From Amycolatopsis keratiniphila subsp. keratiniphila (GTDB lineage: Bacteria; Actinomycetota; Actinomycetes; Mycobacteriales; Pseudonocardiaceae), in NCBI RefSeq assembly GCF_001620365.2, contig NZ_LQMT02000052.1, positions 9,950 through 73,949 on the forward strand: DNA of 64,000 bases, read 5' to 3'. A model generated the notes under the pieces. It worked only from the letters and a program-made list of their open reading frames with translations, had not been told where the DNA came from and ran no database searches. Below are positions 49,626-59,269 of this stretch, piece by piece (the first letter of the stretch is position 1; every line of letters begins with the position of its first letter). The position numbers were made by a program, and so were the translations under genes.

Positions 49626-50516
49626 GTGGCGGAGGACCTGAAGATCAGGATCGGCGTGGGGCTGGGGACCGGGACGGCGCCGGGGGAGTTCGGTGCCGCG
49701 GTCGATCTGCTGGAGCGGGCGGGCGTCGATTCGCTCTGGCTGCCCGAGGCGGTGTACTCGCCCAGGATCGATCCGGTCGTCGGGCTGACGCACGCGCTCG
49801 CCCGCACCACGAAACTGAAGGTCGGCACCGGGGTGATGGTGTTGCCGGGCCGTGATCCGGTGCTGGTCGCCAAACAGCTCGCCTCCCTCGCCGCGCTGGC
49901 GCCGAAAAGGGTGCTCCCGGTCTTCGGCCTGAAACCCGCGCGTGCCGCGGAACTGCCCCTGTTCCCGGTGCCGCAAGGCCGCCGCGCCGCGGTGTTCGAC
50001 GAGTCGTTGCTCCTGATCAGGGCCTTGCTGGAACAGGAGGAAGTGACCTTCGAGGGCGAGTTCTTCCGCGTCGAAGGCAAGGGCCTCGGCCTCACCCCGC
50101 TCAACCGGCTCGACCTGTGGCTCGGCGGGAAGGCACCCGGCGCGCTGCGGCGGGTCGGCAGGCTCGCGGACGGGTGGCTGGCCAGTTTCCTCACTCCGGA
50201 GGAAGCGCGGGCCGGCCGCGAGACGATCCAGGAGGCCGCCACCGAGGCGGGCCGGGAAATCGAGGCCGACCACTTCGGGATCAGTCTCCTGGTCGCGGAG
50301 GACGGGATCCCGGACGCGCTCGCTGCGTCGGTCGCGTCGCGATCCGGTGCGGACCCGGCCCGGCTGATCGCGGACGGCTGGAACGCCGCCCGCGACCTGA
50401 TCGCCGAGCACGTCGACGCCGGGCTGAGCAAGTTCGTGCTGTACCCGGCCGGGCCGGAGCCGATCGAGCGGTTCGTGGAGAACTTCGTCGAGCACGCCGT
50501 CCCGCTGCAGAACTGA
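49626..50516 (+). CDS. LLM-class (F420-dependent type) oxidoreductase
   Basis: The 296-residue TIM-barrel protein matches luciferase-like monooxygenases with LERAGVDSLWLPEAV and GTGVMVLPGRDPVLVAKQLA, typical for F420-dependent members of actinomycetes. Substrate unknown. The GTG at 49626 has GGGAG five bases upstream; an ATG at 49614 is possible. Divergent from the thioesterase. Confidence 0.9.
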   Translation: MAEDLKIRIGVGLGTGTAPGEFGAAVDLLERAGVDSLWLPEAVYSPRIDPVVGLTHALARTTKLKVGTGVMVLPGRDPVLVAKQLASLAALAPKRVLPVFGLKPARAAELPLFPVPQGRRAAVFDESLLLIRALLEQEEVTFEGEFFRVEGKGLGLTPLNRLDLWLGGKAPGALRRVGRLADGWLASFLTPEEARAGRETIQEAATEAGREIEADHFGISLLVAEDGIPDALAASVASRSGADPARLIADGWNAARDLIAEHVDAGLSKFVLYPAGPEPIERFVENFVEHAVPLQN

Positions 50517-50593
50517 GTGGGTCACCGTGGTCGGTGAGTGGCGTTCGCGACGGCCGCTGAGGCCGCGGAGGCGGAAGCTCGCTGAGGCACGGT

Positions 50594-50642
50594 CGAGTGT
50601 GGAGGATTTGGGACGTTGAGTGTCCCAAATCCTCCACAGTCG
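50594..50642. repeat. hairpin A of a related pair
   Basis: TGTGGAGGATTTGGGAC pairs with GTCCCAAATCCTCCACA around a GTTGAGT loop. It shares stem and loop with the hairpin at 50688, in the 257-base gap between the LLM and MFS gene ends, which otherwise holds no gene. Confidence 0.85.
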
Positions 50643-50687
50643 AATCACCTGGCCGGTTCGGGTCGTCTGCTCGGCGTGCCAGGCGCT

Positions 50688-50735
50688 GACGATGTAGGAA
50701 ATCGGGACGTTGAATGTCCCAAATCCCACATCGTC
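50688..50735. repeat. hairpin B of a related pair
   Basis: GACGATGTAGGAAATCGGGAC pairs, with a few mismatches, with its partner ending CACATCGTC; the loop is GTTGAAT. The inner stem and loop match hairpin A while the outer stem differs. Confidence 0.75.
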
Positions 50736-50773
50736 GAGGGACGCTCAGTGGGATGCCCCACCGGACCGATGCC

Positions 50774-52294
50774 TCAGTCGAACTTCAGCTCTTCGGTCCG
50801 CCGCGGCATCAGCAGCAGCGCGCCGACGCTGAGCACGGCGACCACCAGCATCGCCAGGAAGACGTGGTGCGTGGCGTCCGCGAGGGCGCCCCGCACGAAC
50901 GTCGTCGTCGGGGTTTCCGGGCCGTTGCCCTCCAGGACGACACTGGTCGCGTCGACGCCGGACGGCAGACCGGTGACCCCGGCGGGCGGGTTGGCGAAGC
51001 GGTTCGCCAGGGTCGCGTTCGCGATCGCGCCGAAGATCGCCACGCCGACGGCGCTGCCCAGCGAGCGGCTGAACATGTTGGTCGCGGTGACGACGCCGCG
51101 GCGTTCCCAGCCGATGGTGGACTGCACGGCGATCAGCGTCGGGCTCGACGCCAGCCCCAGTCCCAGCCCGAGGACGAACGCGGCCGCGGCCGCCAGCCAG
51201 ATCGACGACCCCGCGGCCAGGAACACCGTGAGCGCGGCGCCCGCGATGACCGCCCCGCTGCCGATCAGCGCGGTGTCCCGGAACCCGATCCGCATGTAGA
51301 TCCGGCCCGCCAGCGACGCCGAGATCGGCCAGCCGACGGTCAGCGCGGCCAGCGCGAATCCGGCGACGAGCGCGCCGGTGCCGAGCACACCCTGCGAAAA
51401 GGTCGGCAAATACGACGTCAGGCCCATCAGCAGCATGCCGACCACGACGGCGACCAGGTTGCCGCCGATCAGCGTCCGTTTCGTGAAGATCCACAGCGGC
51501 AGCACCGGCTCTTCGGCCTTGCGTTCCACGAACACGAACGCCACCAGCAGCACCGCCGCGGCGGTGAAGATGCCCAGGCTCGGCGCGGACGCCCAGCCCC
51601 AGGCGACGCCGCCCTCCAGGAGACCGAGGATCAGCAGCGAGCAGCCGAGGGTGAGCAGCGTGGCGCCGAGGTAGTCGATGCGGTGCGAGCGGCGTTCGAC
51701 GCGTTCGCTGAAGTTCCGGAACAGCATCCACGCCGCCAGCGCGCCGAGCGGCAGGTTGATGAAGAAGATCCAGCGCCAGTCGAGATACTCGGCGAACACC
51801 CCGCCCAGTGTCGGCCCGACCACCGACGAGATGGCCCACACGCTGGCGAGATAGCCCTGCACCCTCGCGCGTTCCTCGACGGTGTACATGTCGCCGACCA
51901 TGGTCAGCGCGATCGGCTGGATGGCGCCCGCGCCGATGCCCTGCACCGCGCGGGCGGCGATCAGCACCGGCATGCTCCAGGCCGCGCCGCACAGCACCGA
52001 GCCCAGGAGGAACGCCGCGATCCCGAAGAACATCACCGGGCGCCTGCCGAGGACGTCGGCGAACTTGCCGTACAGCGGGACGGTGACCGCCTGGGTCAGC
52101 AGATAGATCGAGAACAGCCACGGGAACTGCGAGAACCCGCCCAGATCGGCGACCACCGAGGGCACCGCCGTGGCGATGATGGTCGAGTCCAGCGCGATCA
52201 GGCCGGAACACAGCATCACGGCGATCAGGACGGGGCCGCGTGCGGACCGGAAACCGACCCCTTCCTTCGCGGTGACCGGGGCCGGGGTGGTCAT
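50774..52294 (-). CDS. MFS drug:H+ antiporter, DHA2 type
   Basis: The 506-residue protein has fourteen predicted helices. ALDSTIIATAVPSV in helix 1, YGKFADVLGRRP in loop 2-3 and GGVFAEYLDWRWIFFINLP are classical EmrB/QacA motifs. It should export drugs or toxic metabolites. The ATG at 52294 has GAGGAGACC upstream. A 120-base divergent promoter separates it from the DUF1015 gene; no TetR gene accompanies it. Confidence 0.94.
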   Translation of the reverse strand: MTTPAPVTAKEGVGFRSARGPVLIAVMLCSGLIALDSTIIATAVPSVVADLGGFSQFPWLFSIYLLTQAVTVPLYGKFADVLGRRPVMFFGIAAFLLGSVLCGAAWSMPVLIAARAVQGIGAGAIQPIALTMVGDMYTVEERARVQGYLASVWAISSVVGPTLGGVFAEYLDWRWIFFINLPLGALAAWMLFRNFSERVERRSHRIDYLGATLLTLGCSLLILGLLEGGVAWGWASAPSLGIFTAAAVLLVAFVFVERKAEEPVLPLWIFTKRTLIGGNLVAVVVGMLLMGLTSYLPTFSQGVLGTGALVAGFALAALTVGWPISASLAGRIYMRIGFRDTALIGSGAVIAGAALTVFLAAGSSIWLAAAAAFVLGLGLGLASSPTLIAVQSTIGWERRGVVTATNMFSRSLGSAVGVAIFGAIANATLANRFANPPAGVTGLPSGVDATSVVLEGNGPETPTTTFVRGALADATHHVFLAMLVVAVLSVGALLLMPRRTEELKFD

Positions 52295-52414
52295 CTGTGA
52301 CGGTCTCCTCAGGCTCATGAACGACGTCAACTACTTCGCATGGGTAAGCATTCCATGGAGACACCCGGTCATGGGACCGATTTTTTCCGTGAGCCATCCC
52401 GCAAAATGGATCGG

Positions 52415-53557
52415 ATGAGCACCTGGATCCGCCCGATCGACCGCGGCTGGGTAGTCCGCGACACCGTCCCGGGACCCGACGTCGACGAGTTCGCCGACCC
52501 GGACCGCGTGGCCGCAGCCCTCGCCGGGGCCCGCGGTGACAGCCTGCTGGCGGTGCAGCATCCGGCCCGAACCCCGGCCGCGCTGGCGGGCGGGCTGTCG
52601 ATCGAGGCCGCGTTGCCGCAGGCCAGGGCGACGTTCGAGCGGATCCGGGAGCGGCACTATCGCCCGGTGTCCTCGGTGGTCGCGCCGTATCGCATCGACG
52701 GGCCGGACGGGGTCGCGCTGGGCGTGCTCTGCCTCGTCGACCCCGCCGCCGTCCGGGACGACGGTGTCACCCGGGTCCGGCACACCGAGGACGTCTATCC
52801 GGACGTCGTCGCGGAACGGGCCGCGATGCTCGCCGGGCTCGGTGTCGCGACGAGCGCCGCGATGCTGGTCCCCGCGACCGGCGGCCGCGAGCTGACCGCG
52901 CTGATCGAACGAACCTGTCGCGGCCGGGTGCCCAGCCTGTCCACAGTGGACGGCGCGGGCCGCAAACACGAACTGTGGCTCACCGGTCCCGGTGAAGACC
53001 AGGACCGGCTCCTGGCGACCCTGGACGGCTTGGATCTTCTGGTCGCGGACGGCAACCACCGCGTCGCGGCCGCCGCGGCCTCCGGGCGCGGCGCGCTGCT
53101 GGCGCTGGTCACCGGCGGGCCGGGGCTGCGGATCGGGCCCATCCACCGGGTGCTCGCCGGCACCGGTGTCGACGCGGACACCCTGGTCCGGCGCTGGACG
53201 GAGGCGGGATACGACTTCCACCCCGGCCCGCCGGAGCCGCCGTCCGAGGCGGGCGAGGTGACCGTGGTGGTGGGGACGTCGGCATTCCGGGTGTCGCTCG
53301 GCAAGGCGGGTGGTGACCACGCGGTGGTCGAGCAGGAGCTGCTCCGCGGGGCACTCGGCGTCGATCCGGAAGGCCCGAACGTGCGCCCGTTGCTGCCCGG
53401 CGTGCCGGTGCCCGAAGACGCGGACGCGGTGCTGCTGCTGGCTCCGGTCCCGTACGCGGAGGTGCTCGCCGTGCACGCGGCCGGGGCGCGGATGCCGAGG
53501 AAGGCCACCTACTTCACACCGAAACCACGCAGCGGGCTCCTCCTGGCCGGGCTCTGA
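52415..53557 (+). CDS. DUF1015 family protein (SerK/SbnI-like)
   Basis: The 380-residue protein matches DUF1015 throughout, with VADGNHRVAAA in the middle. Known relatives are an archaeal free-serine kinase and the staphylococcal SbnI, which make O-phosphoserine. The usual role in other bacteria is not settled. The ATG at 52415 is the best of three in-frame starts. It is 39 bases upstream of the ligase operon. Confidence 0.88.
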   Translation: MSTWIRPIDRGWVVRDTVPGPDVDEFADPDRVAAALAGARGDSLLAVQHPARTPAALAGGLSIEAALPQARATFERIRERHYRPVSSVVAPYRIDGPDGVALGVLCLVDPAAVRDDGVTRVRHTEDVYPDVVAERAAMLAGLGVATSAAMLVPATGGRELTALIERTCRGRVPSLSTVDGAGRKHELWLTGPGEDQDRLLATLDGLDLLVADGNHRVAAAAASGRGALLALVTGGPGLRIGPIHRVLAGTGVDADTLVRRWTEAGYDFHPGPPEPPSEAGEVTVVVGTSAFRVSLGKAGGDHAVVEQELLRGALGVDPEGPNVRPLLPGVPVPEDADAVLLLAPVPYAEVLAVHAAGARMPRKATYFTPKPRSGLLLAGL

Positions 53558-53596
53558 CGTCGCGCTTTTGTCGGTGGCGCGGCTTAGGATCGCCTC

Positions 53597-54676
53597 GTGG
53601 AATTGCCCGTGATGCCGCCCGTCAAGCCGATGCTGGCCAAGGCCGTGCACGAACTGCCGCGCACGCCGGGGTTGCTGTACGAGCCGAAGTGGGACGGCTT
53701 CCGCTGCGTGGTCTTCCGCGACGGCGACGAGGTGGTGCTGGGCTCGCGCAACGACCGGTCGTTGACGAGGTACTTCCCCGAGCTGGTCGAGCTGCTCAAG
53801 GACGCGCTGCCCGAGCGCTGCGTCGTCGACGGCGAGATCGTGCTGGTCACCGAGGGCGGGCTCGATTTCGAGGCGCTCCAGCTGCGCCTGCATCCGGCGG
53901 CGTCCCGCGTGAAGAAGCTGGCGGAGGAGACGCCGTCCAGTTTCGTGGTGTTCGACCTGCTCGCCCTGGAAGACCGGGATCTCACGCCGGAACCGTTCGG
54001 GGAGCGGCGCAAGCTGCTCGAAAGCGTGGTCGACACGAAGTTCGCCCGGGTGCACCTCACCCCGCTGTCCGAGGATCCCGACGTCGCACAGGACTGGTTC
54101 ACCCGCTTCGAGGGCGCGGGCTTCGACGGTGTGATGGCCAAACCCGCCGACGCGCCGTACGAGCAGGACAAGCGGGTGATGTGGAAGGTCAAGCACCAGC
54201 GCACCGCGGACTGCGTCGTCGCCGGTTTCCGGTGGCACAAGGACGGGGCCGGGGTCGGGTCGCTGCTGCTGGGCCTCTACGACGACGAGGGCGTCCTGAA
54301 CCATGTGGGCGTGGCCAGCAGTTTCACCGCCGCGAGGCGCCGTGAGCTGGTGGAGGAGCTCGCGCCGCTGCGGGAGAACGCGCTCGAGGGCCATCCCTGG
54401 CGCGAGTGGGCCGCGGCCCACGAGGAGGCGGGCGGCCGGATGCCGGGTGCGGGCAGCCGGTGGGCGCCGAAGAAGGACCTGAGCTGGGAGCCGGTCCGCA
54501 TCGAATGGGTCGCCGAGGTCCGCTACGAACACGTCGAGGGCACCCGGTTCCGGCACGGCGGGAGGCTCGTGCGCTTCCGTCCCGATCGCGAGCCTGCCTC
54601 GTGCACGTACGCGCAGCTCGAAGAGGTCCCGCCCGCCGAGCTGGCCACCTTGTTCACCGAGCTGGGGGAAGCATGA
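53597..54676 (+). CDS. ligC: ATP-dependent DNA ligase, LigC type
   Basis: The 359-residue protein has the adenylation motif EPKWDGFR with the active lysine near residue 34, motif IIIa and VVDGEI, and the C-terminal OB-fold region with VMWKVKHQRTADC. It is a minimal ligase like mycobacterial LigC, lacking the nuclease and polymerase domains of LigD. Start GTG at 53597. It overlaps the polymerase gene as ATGA, and together they form a gap-repair pair. Confidence 0.94.
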   Translation: MELPVMPPVKPMLAKAVHELPRTPGLLYEPKWDGFRCVVFRDGDEVVLGSRNDRSLTRYFPELVELLKDALPERCVVDGEIVLVTEGGLDFEALQLRLHPAASRVKKLAEETPSSFVVFDLLALEDRDLTPEPFGERRKLLESVVDTKFARVHLTPLSEDPDVAQDWFTRFEGAGFDGVMAKPADAPYEQDKRVMWKVKHQRTADCVVAGFRWHKDGAGVGSLLLGLYDDEGVLNHVGVASSFTAARRRELVEELAPLRENALEGHPWREWAAAHEEAGGRMPGAGSRWAPKKDLSWEPVRIEWVAEVRYEHVEGTRFRHGGRLVRFRPDREPASCTYAQLEEVPPAELATLFTELGEA

Positions 54677-55680
54677 AAGCGGAGCCGGTCACGCTGGACC
54701 TCGACGGCGTCGAGTTCACGGTGTCCAATCCGGGCAAGGCCTACTTCCCGGAGCGCGGCGAGACCAAATTGGACCTCGTCGAGTACTACCGCGCGGTCTC
54801 GGTCCCGCTGCTGGCCCAGCTCGGGGACCGGCCCTTGCTGCTGGAACGCTATCCCGACGGCGCCGGCGGGAAGTCCTGGTTCCAGAAGCGGGTCCCGAAG
54901 AACGCGCCCGGCTGGCTCACCACGACGGTGGTGTCCACTCCGAACGGGACCACATCGGACGCACTGGTGGCGAAGGACCTGGCGCACGTCATCTGGGCGG
55001 TGAACCAAGGCTGCCTCGGTTTCCACGTCTGGCCGAACCGGGCCGACGCGCCGGACATCAGCGACCAGCTGCGCATCGATCTCGACCCGTCGCCGGGGAT
55101 CGGGTTCCCCGAATTGCGGCATGGCGCAGTCCTCACGAAGGCGTTGCTGGAGGAGCTGGGCATCACGGCGCAGCTGAAGACCTCGGGCTCGCGCGGCCTG
55201 CATCTCTACGTGCCGCTGGAGCCGAAGTGGGACGGCTACGAGGTCCGCGCGGCCGCCGTCGCGCTCGCCCGCGAACTCGAACGCCGCCACCCGGACGAGA
55301 TGACGGCGCAGTGGTGGAAGGAAGAACGCGGTTCCCGCGTGTTCGTCGACTTCAACCAGAACGCGCCGCACAAGACGGTGTTCGGCGCGTGGTGCGTGCG
55401 GCCGCGGGTCGGCGGGCAGGTGTCGACGCCGATCGGCTGGGACGAACTGGAGACCGTCGAGCCGGACAAGCTCACTCTGTCCACTGTGCCCGCTCGTCTC
55501 GCCGAACGCGGAGACCCTTGGGCGGCAACGGAACCACAGTCGATCGAACCGCTGCTGGAAATGTCCCGGAAGGACATGGCGAACGGGCTCATGGACGCGC
55601 CTTGGCCGCCTGTCTACCCGAAGATGCCGAACGAGCCGCCCCGGGTGGCGCCGAGCAGGGCGAAGAAAGAAAGCATTTAG
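54673..55680 (+). CDS. LigD-type polymerase/primase domain protein (Prim-PolC)
   Basis: The 335-residue protein is an archaeo-eukaryotic primase-type polymerase as found in LigD. Catalytic residues are visible in LRIDLDPSPG (DxD) and the later VDFNQNAPHKTV. In mycobacteria the orthologous pair with LigC fills short gaps in base-excision repair and uses ribonucleotides. It is coupled to ligC here. No Ku gene is in the window. Confidence 0.94.
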   Translation: MKAEPVTLDLDGVEFTVSNPGKAYFPERGETKLDLVEYYRAVSVPLLAQLGDRPLLLERYPDGAGGKSWFQKRVPKNAPGWLTTTVVSTPNGTTSDALVAKDLAHVIWAVNQGCLGFHVWPNRADAPDISDQLRIDLDPSPGIGFPELRHGAVLTKALLEELGITAQLKTSGSRGLHLYVPLEPKWDGYEVRAAAVALARELERRHPDEMTAQWWKEERGSRVFVDFNQNAPHKTVFGAWCVRPRVGGQVSTPIGWDELETVEPDKLTLSTVPARLAERGDPWAATEPQSIEPLLEMSRKDMANGLMDAPWPPVYPKMPNEPPRVAPSRAKKESI

Positions 55681-55694
55681 TCCTCTGAATGAGG

Positions 55695-55961
55695 TCAGAG
55701 TGGCAGGTCGAAGGCGAGTTGCGTGTTCACGGCGGGTTGGGCCTTGCGGCTGGACCGGTGGCCGGGCAGCGTCGCGGCGCAGCGCGGGCACGGGGCGACG
55801 TCGGTGGTGGTGAGATCCACCGGCGTCCACAGCCGGGATTCCTTGTCCCCGCAGGCGGAACGCCGGTACCGGAGGTCTTCGGAGCGGGTCATCAGGTGCG
55901 CGGCGGGGGAGTCCTCCGGCAGCGCGCCGACCAGGTACCAGCGTCCGGCGGTGTTCGTCAT
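55695..55961 (-). CDS. small protein with C-terminal CxxC
   Basis: The 88-residue protein has a cysteine near 38 and CPRC near 58, possibly a zinc site. No family is recognised. The ATG at 55961 has GGGAGG eight bases upstream. It converges with the polymerase gene and lies 112 bases downstream of the CobW-type gene. Confidence 0.6.
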   Translation of the reverse strand: MTNTAGRWYLVGALPEDSPAAHLMTRSEDLRYRRSACGDKESRLWTPVDLTTTDVAPCPRCAATLPGHRSSRKAQPAVNTQLAFDLPL

Positions 55962-56073
55962 GGAACTGTCCTCCCGATACAGGTGGTCCAGCTCGAGATT
56001 CCTTCCGGAAAACAGTGTCAAGCAGACGCGCCGCGATTCCCGGTATTTCGGCCTTCGGCGTGTCTGGCCCGCT

Positions 56074-57090
56074 TCAGTCCTGAATGAACCGCAGCACGCG
56101 CAGCATGCCGCGTTCGTCGACGCCCTCGGGATCGTCCGCGACACAGGCCTCGAGGCGTGCGGTGACGGCCTCGGTGTCGATGCCCGAACCGATCAGCACC
56201 AGTTCGCTCCGGCGCGGCAGGCCTGAAGGCCACGCCGACCGCTCCAGCTGGATGAACGAGCCCACCGTGTGCAGGCCGAACCGGGACCGCGCGCCGTTCG
56301 GGCCGAAGTCGAGGAAACCCTTGATCCGGTAGAGCCCGCCGGGGCGTTGTTCGAGGAAGTCCATCAGCCGTCGCGGGTCCAGCGGACGCTCGGTGGTGAA
56401 GGCGACGCTGTCGTACGCGGTGTGGAAATGGTGCTCGTGGTCGTGCTCCTCCTCGCGGAGGTCGTCGAACGACATCTGGCCCGCCCGTTCGCGCGGCCGG
56501 GCGTCGAAGAACAGGGTGGGGTCGATCCGGCCGTGGGAGGTCGCGATCACCGGTGTGCCCGGTGCGATCTCGTCGATCGTGCCGCGGAGTTTGGCCAGGG
56601 TCTCCTCGTCGGCCCGGTCGCTCTTGTTGAGCACGACCAGGTCGGCGAACCCGAGATGCTCGTCCAGTTCCGGATGCCGCTTCCTGGTCGACTCGAACTC
56701 GGCGGCGTCGACGAGTTCGACCAGGCCGCCGTAGGCGATGACGGGGTTCTCGCTGGCGATCATCAGGCGGATGAGGTCACGCGGTTCGGCGAGCCCGCTG
56801 GCTTCGATCACGATGACGTCGATCCCGGCCTCGGCCTCGGAAAGCTTCGCGAGCATGGCGTCGAGGCCGCTCGCGTCGACGGCGCAGCACAGGCAGCCGT
56901 TGCCGAACGACATCATGGTGTCGACCTGGCCGGCGACGGCCATCGCGTCGACCGCGATGCTGCCGAAGTCGTTGACCACGACCCCGATCCGCGCGCCCTG
57001 CCGATTGGCCAGCAGATGGTTGAGCAGGGTGGTCTTGCCGGAGCCGAGGAAGCCCGCGACCAGGATGACCGGAATCCGCCTGTCGACCAC
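56074..57090 (-). CDS. CobW/COG0523-type GTPase
   Basis: The 338-residue protein has Walker A GFLGSGKTT, the metal motif GNGCLCC (CxCC), NKSDRAD for guanine and a histidine-rich loop (HDHEHHFH), plus the C-terminal CobW domain. Such GTPases deliver zinc or cobalt to client enzymes. The GTG at 57090 has AAGGA upstream. Divergent from the nitric oxide synthase; I see no sure Zur box between them. Confidence 0.92.
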   Translation of the reverse strand: MVDRRIPVILVAGFLGSGKTTLLNHLLANRQGARIGVVVNDFGSIAVDAMAVAGQVDTMMSFGNGCLCCAVDASGLDAMLAKLSEAEAGIDVIVIEASGLAEPRDLIRLMIASENPVIAYGGLVELVDAAEFESTRKRHPELDEHLGFADLVVLNKSDRADEETLAKLRGTIDEIAPGTPVIATSHGRIDPTLFFDARPRERAGQMSFDDLREEEHDHEHHFHTAYDSVAFTTERPLDPRRLMDFLEQRPGGLYRIKGFLDFGPNGARSRFGLHTVGSFIQLERSAWPSGLPRRSELVLIGSGIDTEAVTARLEACVADDPEGVDERGMLRVLRFIQD

Positions 57091-57522
57091 GATTTTCCTT
57101 TCCGCCGGAGGTCCCCGCACTCTAGCGACGGCGGAACCGGGCCAATACACCGGCACGGGGAAAGAGTAGAAGGGCTGGCGGGTGAATACGCTCGAAAGAG
57201 TGATTAATGACGATCATAAAGTGATCTTGGCCGCCTTTGATCATTTCGTTCGGAGAAATTCGGTGAATATCCCGCGAAGTCGTACTCAATTCCAAATATT
57301 GTCGTCGGCAAGCTTTCTACCTGGCTAAATGTCATCGCGGCCGAAGCATCTGCCATTTGGTGGATCGTGGCCGTCTTTCCGTGGGGTATCGTCTTTCGTC
57401 TGGTCCGGACCCGGCCAGCTCGCCGATCAGGTATGAGCCTCCGGGCATTTCCGAGTGCAGGAGGAATGGTGATCGTTCCCGCCGCCGGTGCCGGCGTCGA
57501 ATTCGGAGAGTGGGAGGCCGAG
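57091..57522. other. AT-rich divergent regulatory region
   Basis: This 432-base stretch is clearly lower in GC than its surroundings between about 57190 and 57350. GATCA-centred words recur (GATCATAAAGTGATC at 57216, TTTGATCATTT at 57237). It must contain promoters for the GTPase and synthase genes. In-frame ATGs at 57433 and 57466 are alternative starts for the synthase. Confidence 0.5.
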
Positions 57523-58674
57523 GTGGCGACGGCGTCCATGCGAGTGACGGATATCCCTCGCTTGCCTCCGGAGGTGCGGCCGCGGGAACGGAGCGTCGAT
57601 GTCGCGGAGGCCGAGGACTTCCTCCGGCTCTTTCACGCCGAAACGGACGCAGAGCAGGCGCGACTGCACGCGCGGCTCGATCGGGTCCGTGCCGAGATCG
57701 GCGCGACCGGCACCTACCGGCACACGACCGCCGAGCTCGAATTCGGCGCGCGCGTGGCCTGGCGGAACTCCGCCCGGTGCATCGGCAGGCTGTACTGGCA
57801 GGGGTTGAAGGTGCGAGACCGCCGCGACGTCGACGGCGCCGCCGCCATCGCCGACGAGTGCGTCACCCATTTGCGGGAGGCGACCAGGGGCGGCCGGATC
57901 CGCTCGACCATCACCGTGTTCGCACCGGACGGCCCGGCGGGGCCCGGCCCGAAGATCCACAACGATCAGCTCGTCCGGTACGCGGGCTACCGGCTCGGCG
58001 ACGGCTCGGTGCTGGGCGATCCGCGCCACGCCGACTTCACCGAGACCGTCCGGGAGCACGGCTGGCGACCGCCGGAACGGAAGGGGTCCTTCGACGTCCT
58101 CCCGCTCCTCATCGAGACCGAGCCGGGGGAGCGGCGCCTGTTCCGGCTGCCCCAGGACGCCGTGCTGGAGGTCCCGTTGTCGCATCCCGACCACCGGTGG
58201 TTCGCCGGGCTCGGCCTGCGCTGGCACGCGGTACCGGCGATCAGCAACATGCGGCTGGTCATCGGCGGGATCACCTACCCGGCGGCGCCGTTCAACGGCT
58301 GGTACCTCGCCACCGAGGTCGGCGCGCGCAACCTCGCCGACGCCGACCGCTACGACCTGCTGCCGGTGATCGCCGACCTGATGGGCCTGTCGACGGAGTC
58401 GGAGCGCACCCTGTGGCGTGATCGCGCGCTGGTGGAACTGACGCTGGCCGTCCAGTACTCCTTCGACGCGGCGGGCGTGACCGTCGCCGACCACCACACC
58501 GAATCGCGGCGGTTCCTCACGCATATCGCCAAGGAGGAACGCGCGGGACGCCGTTGCCGGGCCGAGTGGAGCTGGATCGTCCCCCCGCTCTCCGGCGGGC
58601 AGACCGCCGTGTTCCACCGCTACTACGACGAACCCGACCCGGCCGCGAGGCCGGCGTTCCTGCCTCCCGGGTAG
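57523..58674 (+). CDS. nos: bacterial nitric oxide synthase, oxygenase domain only
   Basis: The protein of about 383 residues matches bacterial NOS oxygenase. WRNSARCIGR contains the heme-ligating cysteine and FNGWYLATEVG the arginine-binding glutamate. It makes NO from arginine and needs an external reductase. The GTG at 57523 has GGGAGG five bases upstream, the best site. ATGs at 57466 (402 residues) and 57433 are alternatives. A flavodoxin-domain gene follows 88 bases later and could supply electrons. Confidence 0.93.
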   Translation: MATASMRVTDIPRLPPEVRPRERSVDVAEAEDFLRLFHAETDAEQARLHARLDRVRAEIGATGTYRHTTAELEFGARVAWRNSARCIGRLYWQGLKVRDRRDVDGAAAIADECVTHLREATRGGRIRSTITVFAPDGPAGPGPKIHNDQLVRYAGYRLGDGSVLGDPRHADFTETVREHGWRPPERKGSFDVLPLLIETEPGERRLFRLPQDAVLEVPLSHPDHRWFAGLGLRWHAVPAISNMRLVIGGITYPAAPFNGWYLATEVGARNLADADRYDLLPVIADLMGLSTESERTLWRDRALVELTLAVQYSFDAAGVTVADHHTESRRFLTHIAKEERAGRRCRAEWSWIVPPLSGGQTAVFHRYYDEPDPAARPAFLPPG

Positions 58675-58762
58675 CGCTCCGACGGGTGAAGAGGTGAGCC
58701 GAATGCGGCGTGTCGATGGGCTGAACGGTGGCACGGGTTGCGGCCGCGCGGACAATGGTGAC

Positions 58763-59269
58763 ATGACCGCAGTGCTCGTCGTCCACGCCGGCAGATCCGG
58801 TGGGACAAGGGAGATCGCCGAGGTGATCGCCGCCGAGCTGCGGGAAGGCGGGCTGACGGCCGATCTGCTGGACGCGGCCGAAGTCGAGGACGTCGAGCCG
58901 TACGGCGCGGTGATCGTGGGCAGCGCGCTGTATCACCGGCGCTGGCGCCCCGAGGCGGTCCGCCTGCTCACCGAGCACGAAGAGGCGCTTCGGAACCGCC
59001 CCGTCTGGTTGTTCCACAGCGGGCCTTGCGGGCCGCTCGCCGCGGGCAAACGGGTGAGCCTGCCCGCCGGGGTCGCCCTGCTGGCCGCGAGGATCGACGC
59101 CGAACGCACGGCCACCTTCGGCGGGAAGCTCACCCCGGACACCGCGAGCGGCCTGTTCTGGAAGATCATGGCGGCGGGCCCGTGGGCAGGCGATTTCCGG
59201 GACTGGCCGTCGATCCGCGCCTGGGCCCGCGATGTCGGCCGCCGCGTGCGCATCCGGGTCACCCTCTGA
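58763..59269 (+). CDS. flavodoxin-domain protein
   Basis: The 168-residue protein has an FMN-binding loop (HAGRSGGTREIAE, residues 7-19) and GSALYHRRWRP in the second loop, like HemG-type and other flavodoxin-fold proteins. Placed right after the NO synthase, it may be its electron donor, as flavodoxins are in Bacillus; this is inference. A protoporphyrinogen-oxidase-like role is the alternative. Confidence 0.85.
   Translation: MTAVLVVHAGRSGGTREIAEVIAAELREGGLTADLLDAAEVEDVEPYGAVIVGSALYHRRWRPEAVRLLTEHEEALRNRPVWLFHSGPCGPLAAGKRVSLPAGVALLAARIDAERTATFGGKLTPDTASGLFWKIMAAGPWAGDFRDWPSIRAWARDVGRRVRIRVTL

Noticed and set aside
57433..57522. Longer start of the NO synthase at 57433 or 57466
   Set aside because: Possible, but their ribosome sites are absent or too close, whereas the GTG at 57523 has one at ideal distance; kept only as alternatives.
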